Of a stretch of DNA of 64,000 bases, positions 59,152-64,000 are shown in pieces; positions within the stretch are counted from its first letter, which is position 1; every line of letters starts with the position of its first letter. Location of the stretch: assembly GCA_900472575.1 (NCBI GenBank), contig UCIV01000042.1, positions 62,001-126,000 on the forward strand. Direction: 5' to 3'. Source of the stretch: Hyphomicrobiales bacterium. Its GTDB lineage: Bacteria; Pseudomonadota; Alphaproteobacteria; Rhizobiales; Rhizobiaceae. A program made the translations under genes and the position numbers. Below the pieces are notes generated by a model. That model did not search any database and was not told where the DNA came from. It was given only the letters and a program-made list of their open reading frames with translations.

Positions 59152-60018
59152 ATGATCAAGGTCGCTGCAGTCCAGATGTGTTCCGGTGTCGATCCGGTCA
59201 AGAACGCGGCCGACATGTCCCGGCTGGTTCGGGATGCGGCGGCGCGCGGGGCGACTTACGTCCAGACGCCGGAGATGACCGGTATGCTGCAGCGGGACCG
59301 CAAGGCTGCCCGCGAGGTCCTGCGCGGCGAGGCGGATGACATCATCGTGGCGGCAGCGCGCGGGCTTGCAGCAGAGCTCGGCATCTTCCTGCATGTGGGT
59401 TCGACGGCAATTGCTCGCGATGATGGCAAGATCGCCAACCGCAGTTTTCTTTTTGCGCCGGATGGCCGCCTGATCACGACCTATGACAAGATCCATATGT
59501 TCGATGTGGATCTCGACAATGGCGAGAGCTGGCGGGAGAGCTCTGCGTATGAGCCGGGCGGTGTCTCCAAGGTGGTGGAGCTGCCTTTCGCAAAGCTCGG
59601 CATGTCGATCTGTTACGACTTGCGGTTCCCTCAGCTGTTCCGCGCCCAGGCTGTCGCCGGAGCGACGATCCTGACGGTGCCGGCTTCCTTCACGCGACAG
59701 ACGGGCGAGGCGCATTGGGAGATCCTGCTACGGGCTCGGGCCATCGAGAACGGCGCTTTCCTGATTGCGGCAGCGCAGGCCGGGGTGCACGAGGACGGCC
59801 GGGAGACCTATGGCAATTCACTCATCATCGACCCCTGGGGCAAAATCCTCGCACGAGGTGGCGATGCGGGTGAGGAGGTGCTCGTTGCCGATCTCGACCT
59901 GGACAGCGTTGTGATTACTCGCAAAAAGGTGCCTAATCTGAAGAATGCACGCGAGTTCGTGCTGGAGGATGTTACCGGCCCGGATGCCGACCGGGGTGCC
60001 GGTGGGGTGGCAGTGTGA
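59152..60018 (+). CDS. Carbon-nitrogen hydrolase (nitrilase superfamily, Nit1-like)
   Basis: The 288-residue amidase has the catalytic triad of the superfamily: Glu in QTPEMTG, Lys in YDKIHMFDVD and Cys in SICYDLRFPQLFRAQ. The VRDAAARGA and GRETYGNSLIIDPWG blocks match Nit1-type deaminated glutathione amidases, a likely but inferred activity. It follows grxC by 15 bases, which fits a glutathione theme. Its end overlaps the DUF1178 gene. Confidence 0.9.
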   Translation: MIKVAAVQMCSGVDPVKNAADMSRLVRDAAARGATYVQTPEMTGMLQRDRKAAREVLRGEADDIIVAAARGLAAELGIFLHVGSTAIARDDGKIANRSFLFAPDGRLITTYDKIHMFDVDLDNGESWRESSAYEPGGVSKVVELPFAKLGMSICYDLRFPQLFRAQAVAGATILTVPASFTRQTGEAHWEILLRARAIENGAFLIAAAQAGVHEDGRETYGNSLIIDPWGKILARGGDAGEEVLVADLDLDSVVITRKKVPNLKNAREFVLEDVTGPDADRGAGGVAV

Positions 60019-60443
60019 TCAAATATTCGCTGTGCTGCGACAACGCACATACCTTTGAAGGCTGGTTTTCCGAGAGTGCCGATTTCGACCGGCAGGTGGA
60101 GAGCGGCTTTCTGACCTGTCCGATCTGCAATTCGGGTTCGATTTCCAAGTCGTTGATGGCGCCTTCCGTTTCCACCGCACGGAAAAAGGAAGCCAAGAAG
60201 CAGATGGCGATGGATCTCGCCCGGCAGGAAGCAATGGTCAAGCTTCGCGAAGCTGTCGCCAATATTCGCGCCAATTCCGAGGATGTGGGGGAGAAGTTTC
60301 CCGAAGAGGCGCGCAAGATTCATTATGGCGAGGCGGATGCTCGCGGCATCATCGGACAAGCGAGTGCCGACGAAGTGCGTGACCTGATCGACGAGGGGAT
60401 AGAAGTCGCGCCGCTACCCGATTTTACGGACGATACGAACTGA
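60015..60443 (+). CDS. DUF1178 family protein
   Basis: The 142-residue protein begins at GTG 60015 (overlapping the previous TGA) with MIKYSLCCDNAHTFEGWFSESADFDRQ, and contains CPICNSGSISKSLMAPSV. The two Cys-containing segments form a probable zinc ribbon. FPEEARKIHYGEADARGIIGQASADEVRDLIDEGIEVAPLP closes the domain. Its role is unknown; it is routinely next to a nitrilase-family gene in rhizobia. Confidence 0.87.
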   Translation: MIKYSLCCDNAHTFEGWFSESADFDRQVESGFLTCPICNSGSISKSLMAPSVSTARKKEAKKQMAMDLARQEAMVKLREAVANIRANSEDVGEKFPEEARKIHYGEADARGIIGQASADEVRDLIDEGIEVAPLPDFTDDTN

Positions 60444-60457
60444 TATGGCCAACTGAG

Positions 60458-61033
60458 ATGACCAGCGCGGCGAAACTGGCGATCTACAATTTCGGCCTTT
60501 TCGTCGCTCCTTATGACAGCCCCGAAATTGAGGGTTTTCGCTTGCGGGAGCCTGCCAATTTTCTTGCCGCCGAAACTGCGGAAGGGTTTATCGGGCGTTC
60601 CGGCTATGATGGCGAGATTGGTCCGGAGAGCTGGGGGCAGCAGGTTTTTCCGCGTTTCATAAAGGGGAGCGGTTTTGAGACCGCGCCCTCCTCTCTGTCG
60701 ATGTGGGCGGATCTGGAATCGCTGACGGCGTTTTCCTATTCCGGCGTCCATGCCGACGCGTTGAAACATGGCCGAAAATGGCAGGTGGAGCGGCGCTGGC
60801 CTGCACTTGTCCTGTGGTGGACGGATAGCCGGCCAAATTGGTCTGACGGCGTGGAGCGTTTCGAGCGTCTGCACGACCATGGGACTGGACCGGACAGTTT
60901 CAATTTCAAAGATCCCTATGGACCGGATGGTGAGCGGATATCCATCGACCGTGCACGGGTGCGCGAACTGGCTGCGCTCAATGCGGAAAGACACAAGGAT
61001 CTGATGGCACACGTGCTTGTGCAGAAATCCTGA
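60458..61033 (+). CDS. DUF3291 domain-containing protein
   Basis: The 191-residue protein begins MTSAAKLAIYNFGLFVAPYDSPEIEGFRLREPANFLAAE and contains LSMWADLESLTAFSYSGVHADALKHGRKW and LWWTDSRPNWSDGVERFERLHDHG, the ferredoxin-like fold of DUF3291. Family members resemble monooxygenase-type small proteins, but no activity is known. It is convergent with ubiG and touches its end. Confidence 0.85.
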   Translation: MTSAAKLAIYNFGLFVAPYDSPEIEGFRLREPANFLAAETAEGFIGRSGYDGEIGPESWGQQVFPRFIKGSGFETAPSSLSMWADLESLTAFSYSGVHADALKHGRKWQVERRWPALVLWWTDSRPNWSDGVERFERLHDHGTGPDSFNFKDPYGPDGERISIDRARVRELAALNAERHKDLMAHVLVQKS

Positions 61034-61780
61034 TCAGCCCTTGCGCTTTGCCAGCAGCATGTAGTTTACGTCCATGTCGGGCGAGAGATTCCAGCGATCC
61101 TGCAGTGGATTGAAGAAGACGCCTGTGCGGTGAATGATGTGCAGACCGGAGGTCTGGAGCGGCCGCTCGATCTCTTCCGGGCGAACCAGCTTTTCATATT
61201 GATGCGTGCCGCGGGGCAGCCAGCGCAGGACGTTTTCGGCGGCGAAGATCGCGAGTGCGCGGGCCTTCAGCGTGCGGTTGATCGTCGCCATGAACATCAG
61301 ACCGCCGGGGCGCACCATGGAGGCGCAGGTGGTGAGGAACAGGTTCACATCGGCAACATGTTCGACGACTTCCATGTTGAGGATGACGTCGAATGTTTCT
61401 CCCGCCTGGGCAAGATCCTCGGCGGTGACGGCACGGTAATCGATCTGCGTGCCGGTTTCCTGCGCGTGGGTCGAGGCGATGCCGATATTCTTCTCCGACG
61501 GGTCGGCTCCTATGACGGTTGCGCCCATGCGGGCAACCGGTTCGGACAGAAGGCCGCCACCGCAGCCGATATCGAGGATGCGCAGACCTTCCAGGGGGCG
61601 ATGTGCCTTCGGGTCACGGCCGAAATTCTGGCAGATGCGTTCGCGGATATAGGCAAGGCGAACCGGATTGAACTTGTGCAAAGGGCGGAATTTTCCGGTG
61701 GGGCTCCACCATTCGGCAGCCATTTTCGAGAACATCTCGACCTGATCCTTGTCGACCGTCGTTCTGGCTGCTTCCGTCAT
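61034..61780 (-). CDS. ubiG: Ubiquinone biosynthesis O-methyltransferase
   Basis: UbiG performs both O-methylations in ubiquinone synthesis. The 248-residue protein starts MTEAARTTVDKDQVEMFSKMAAEWWSPTGKFRPLHKFNPVRL and has the SAM motif LDIGCGGGLLSEPVARMGATVIGAD (about residues 70-95). Conserved post-motifs DVILNMEVVEHVADV follow. In rhizobia ubiG and lysC lie close together in opposite directions, as here (1.5 kb with one intervening gene). Confidence 0.95.
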   Translation of the reverse strand: MTEAARTTVDKDQVEMFSKMAAEWWSPTGKFRPLHKFNPVRLAYIRERICQNFGRDPKAHRPLEGLRILDIGCGGGLLSEPVARMGATVIGADPSEKNIGIASTHAQETGTQIDYRAVTAEDLAQAGETFDVILNMEVVEHVADVNLFLTTCASMVRPGGLMFMATINRTLKARALAIFAAENVLRWLPRGTHQYEKLVRPEEIERPLQTSGLHIIHRTGVFFNPLQDRWNLSPDMDVNYMLLAKRKG

Positions 61781-62021
61781 CGTCTCATCATCCTTCGCGT
61801 TTGCGTGTTGAAGTCGGACGTTGAGACGATGAAGTCAAGAGGTTGATGGGCTTTCCCGATGTTGGCCGCCAATGCTCTGCGAAGCAGACCTCGCCACGTA
61901 TGCCAGTTGGTGTAGTCGACAGCCGAGGCTCGCTTCCAACGCCGCGAGCATGATATCGTGGACTTCTATCCAGATCACTGATTTCACTCCATTGCGGCAG
62001 GCTACTATTCCTATGTGCTGC

Positions 62022-62038
62022 AAGCGTCCATGACGCTT
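62022..62038. repeat. Palindrome AAGCGTC-CAT-GACGCTT
   Basis: Two perfect 7-base arms with a 3-base centre lie 135 bases upstream of the SH3-domain gene. It sits about three helical turns from the second palindrome, centre to centre. Confidence 0.7.
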
Positions 62039-62049
62039 AATGAATGCCC

Positions 62050-62071
62050 AATAGGTCATTCATGACCTATT
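62050..62071. promoter_or_regulatory. Candidate operator: perfect 9-bp inverted repeat
   Basis: AATAGGTCA (62050-62058) and TGACCTATT (62063-62071) are exact inverted copies around TTCA. It lies about 100 bases before the GTG start of the SH3-domain gene, in an AT-richer stretch. The symmetry and spacing suit a dimeric repressor or activator. The regulator is unknown. Confidence 0.5.
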
Positions 62072-62172
62072 CAGGCGGATGCTGGAACAATTGGGGCCAG
62101 TCGACATTTTATGGCGATAAAAACTCGATACGGAACAATGTCCGTTTCGATAAATTCCTCAGGAGGAAGCCC

Positions 62173-63048
62173 GTGAAAAAGTTCCTGATGAGTGCTGCGG
62201 CTTTCTGCACGCTCCTGGTGGCGCCCGCAATCGCCGAGGCGGCGGTGCGCGGTTACGCCACCGCAAACGTCAATATGCGGTCCGGCCCCAGTACCGGTTA
62301 TCCGGCGGTTACCGTTATTCCTTACGGCGCGCCCGTGACGATCAACGGCTGCATGAGCTCGGTCAATTGGTGCGACGTCTCCTTTGCCGGTGGACGTGGC
62401 TGGGTGTCGGGCAATTACGTGCAGGCATCCTATCGCTCGAACCGCGTTTATGTGGCGCCGGATTACTACGGCGGTCTCGGCATCCCATCCGTCACGTTCG
62501 ACGTGGACAATTATTGGGGCACCTATTACCGCGACCGCAATTTCTATCGGGAGCGTGATCGCTGGCGGGATTACAACTGGCGTGCACAGCGTCCACTTCC
62601 GCCCCCGCCGCGCTGGGATGATGGTCGCCGTCCGCCTCCGGGCTGGGATCGCGACCGTGATCGCGATCGCTGGGACCAATCCCGTGATCGGGATCGCTGG
62701 GATCAGTCCCGTGATCGCGACCGGTGGGAACGTGACCGAAATCGTGACAGAGATCAGGCCCGTGACAGGGACCGTGACCGGCCGCGCTTTGACGGCAACG
62801 ATCGGCGCCCGCCTCCCGGTTGGGATCGCGACCGCGAGAGAGAGCGTGATCGTGACAGGGATAGGGATCGTGCCCGTGAAAGAGAACGGGATCAGGCCCG
62901 TGAACGGGATCAGGCGCGCGAGCGGGACAGAGATCGCGATCGTGATCGCGAAAGAGCCCGCGAGCGAGACCGTGAACGCCCGCAGCGCGAGGAACAGCAG
63001 CGTCCGCAGCGTAACCAGAACTGCGTCGTCGGGCCAAATTGCAACTGA
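62173..63048 (+). CDS. Exported SH3-domain protein with a long Arg/Asp-repeat tail
   Basis: The 291-residue protein uses a GTG start after AGGAGG and has a signal peptide (MKKFLMSAAAFCTLLVAPAIAEAA). A bacterial SH3 domain follows (VRGYATANVNMRSGPSTGYPAVTVIPYGAPVTINGCMSSVNWCDVSFAGGRGWVSGNYV, residues about 25-85), which often binds the cell wall. A Tyr/Trp/Pro region leads to about 130 residues dominated by Arg, Asp and Glu (DRDRDR and RERE runs). The frame is open upstream to 62044 but is not supported by a start site. Confidence 0.87.
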   Translation: MKKFLMSAAAFCTLLVAPAIAEAAVRGYATANVNMRSGPSTGYPAVTVIPYGAPVTINGCMSSVNWCDVSFAGGRGWVSGNYVQASYRSNRVYVAPDYYGGLGIPSVTFDVDNYWGTYYRDRNFYRERDRWRDYNWRAQRPLPPPPRWDDGRRPPPGWDRDRDRDRWDQSRDRDRWDQSRDRDRWERDRNRDRDQARDRDRDRPRFDGNDRRPPPGWDRDRERERDRDRDRDRARERERDQARERDQARERDRDRDRDRERARERDRERPQREEQQRPQRNQNCVVGPNCN

Positions 63049-63078
63049 CGATTTCGAACAGATCGACGACAGATCGGC

Positions 63079-63109
63079 AGGGGGTCGCGCAAGCGGCCCC
63101 TTGTTCTTA
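63079..63109 (+). terminator. Probable terminator after the SH3-domain gene
   Basis: An AGGGG...CCCCT stem with inner CGC/GCG pairing and one bulged G is followed by TTGTTCTT. It lies 30 bases after the stop. Confidence 0.6.
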
Positions 63110-63306
63110 TCGACTGCCATTTGCGTATGATGACCGCTTCTTCAGTTTTATGACAGCCGTACTGTTTGCCCATAATCCGGCCATTGCGTGCGTCCCCCCT
63201 TTTCGCTAAGAGACCCCAACTCGATATTCAGGCAGCCGCCGGGATATCCAGCGTTAGCAAATAGACGCCCCGGCTTGGCCGAGGGCGAGTTGGTGGTTTT
63301 CGTCGT

Positions 63307-64000
63307 ATGGCTCGCATCGTCATGAAGTTCGGCGGCACGTCCGTCGCCAATCTCGAACGCATTCACAATGTCGCACGCCATGTGAAACGTGAAGTCGATG
63401 CAGGGCACGAAGTGGCCGTCGTCGTCTCCGCCATGTCCGGCAAGACCAACGAACTGGTTGGCTGGGTTCAGGACATGCCGAAAGTGGCAGGCGCCAATTC
63501 ACCATTCTACGACGCGCGCGAATATGATGCGGTCGTTGCTTCCGGCGAGCAGGTGACATCCGGTATCCTGGCGATCGCGCTGCAGTCGATGGGCGTCAAT
63601 GCACGTTCCTGGCAGGGCTGGCAGATCCCGATCCGCACCGACAACGCACACGGTGCTGCACGCATCATGGAGATTGACGGTTCCGACATCATCAAGCGGA
63701 TGGGCGAGGGCCAGGTTGCTGTTGTTGCCGGTTTCCAGGGGATAGGTCCGGACAACCGGATCGCGACGCTCGGCCGTGGTGGCTCCGACACGTCCGCCGT
63801 GGCGATTGCCGCTGCCGTCAAGGCTGATCGCTGCGATATCTATACGGACGTCGATGGCGTCTACACGACCGATCCGCGCATCGTGCCCAAGGCTCGCCGG
63901 ATGAAGAAGGTTTCGTTCGAGGAAATGCTCGAAATGGCGTCTCTCGGCTCGAAGGTGCTGCAGGTGCGCTCGGTCGAGCTTGCCATGGTCCACAAGGTCC
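63307..64000 (+). CDS. lysC: Aspartate kinase (3' end beyond the window)
   Basis: LysC phosphorylates aspartate, the committed step for lysine, threonine and methionine. The first 231 codons are here: MARIVMKFGGTSVANLERI (KFGGTS kinase motif), VVVSAMSGKTNELV, GEQVTSGILAIAL, TLGRGGSDTSAVAIAAA and DVDGVYTTDPRIVPKARRM. The C-terminal ACT regulatory domains lie outside. The gap before it (63049-63306) has a terminator but no recognised promoter. With lysA in this window, the first and last lysine steps are both present. Confidence 0.96.
   Translation, partial: MARIVMKFGGTSVANLERIHNVARHVKREVDAGHEVAVVVSAMSGKTNELVGWVQDMPKVAGANSPFYDAREYDAVVASGEQVTSGILAIALQSMGVNARSWQGWQIPIRTDNAHGAARIMEIDGSDIIKRMGEGQVAVVAGFQGIGPDNRIATLGRGGSDTSAVAIAAAVKADRCDIYTDVDGVYTTDPRIVPKARRMKKVSFEEMLEMASLGSKVLQVRSVELAMVHKV

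Larger units (their letters stand above)
61781..62172. other. 392-base gap between ubiG and the SH3-domain gene
   Basis: No credible gene is seen. An open minus-strand frame from 62059 to 61835 shows no family features. The region contains two perfect short palindromes about 30 bases apart (AAGCGTC-CAT-GACGCTT and AATAGGTCA-TTCA-TGACCTATT), described separately. The first ~55 bases carry ubiG's upstream region, where CATCC-AACGTCC-like imperfect repeats occur. Confidence 0.6.

Noticed and set aside
61835..62059. Open minus-strand frame of 74 residues upstream of the SH3-domain gene
   Set aside because: No family features, no ribosome site, and its frame covers the palindromes; the residue mix looks non-coding.

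Overview
This 64 kb window is a stretch of an alphaproteobacterial chromosome, almost certainly Rhizobiaceae (Rhizobium/Agrobacterium/Neorhizobium-like). The evidence is the high-GC, densely packed coding sequence, the family signature genes (cobS-cobT, argH-lptM-lysA, etfBA-hbd, secA/PpiC/argJ, DUF4175, DUF2125, DUF1178) and rhizobial-type intergenic palindromes. It is mostly core housekeeping sequence. I saw no prophage, insertion sequence, CRISPR array, toxin-antitoxin pair or anti-phage system, and I do not claim a new multi-gene system.

Layout. 0-5 kb: the end of a CobW-type metallochaperone GTPase, TusA-like protein, L,D-transpeptidase lipoprotein, accA, xerD and an unlisted 51-residue membrane protein. 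5-9 kb: aroK-aroB, a CorC-like protein that has lost its membrane domain, and a diguanylate cyclase broken by an in-frame amber stop. 9-14 kb: bolA, a J-domain protein, cobS-cobT and a phytase-like exported protein. 14-25 kb: yhhQ (queuosine-precursor transporter) behind a probable preQ1-I riboswitch, rpmB, DUF3108, a YddG-like exporter, cupin and gloB, a methyltransferase, hisC-tyrC, DUF2125, ChaC, plsC and ydcF. 25-29 kb: ftsEX, hpt and a response regulator. 29-35 kb: a minus-strand run argH-lptM-lysA and DUF4175, then tlpA. 35-40 kb: hbd with etfBA, rhomboid protease, PduO-type cobalamin adenosyltransferase and a two-helix membrane protein. 40-46 kb: SDR, YihY, gluQRS, alkA, HNH nuclease, dsbB and small proteins. 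46-50 kb: tRNA-Leu(CAA), a glycine-rich repeat secretory protein, a CelD-like acyltransferase and a polysaccharide flippase. 50-61 kb: secA, a PpiC-type isomerase, argJ-GNAT-mutT, an Flp pilin, a BioC/NDUFAF5-like methyltransferase, frameshifted comF, grxC, a nitrilase-family amidase, DUF1178 and DUF3291. 61-64 kb: ubiG, an SH3 protein with an Arg/Asp-repeat tail, and the start of lysC.

Connections. Amino-acid synthesis recurs (aroK/aroB, hisC-tyrC, argH, argJ, lysA, lysC). CobS, CobT and the PduO-type adenosyltransferase serve cobalamin. YhhQ and GluQRS both relate to queuosine in tRNA. SecA, PpiC, LptM, FtsEX, the L,D-transpeptidase and the flippase act on the envelope.

The points most worth a second look are the preQ1-I riboswitch whose pseudoknot appears to contain the yhhQ start codon, three damaged genes (CorC-like, diguanylate cyclase, comF), twin perfect palindromes upstream of the SH3 gene, and the repeat-built secretory protein at 46.4-47.2 kb. 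All calls rest on reading the sequence and recalling families; no database search was possible.
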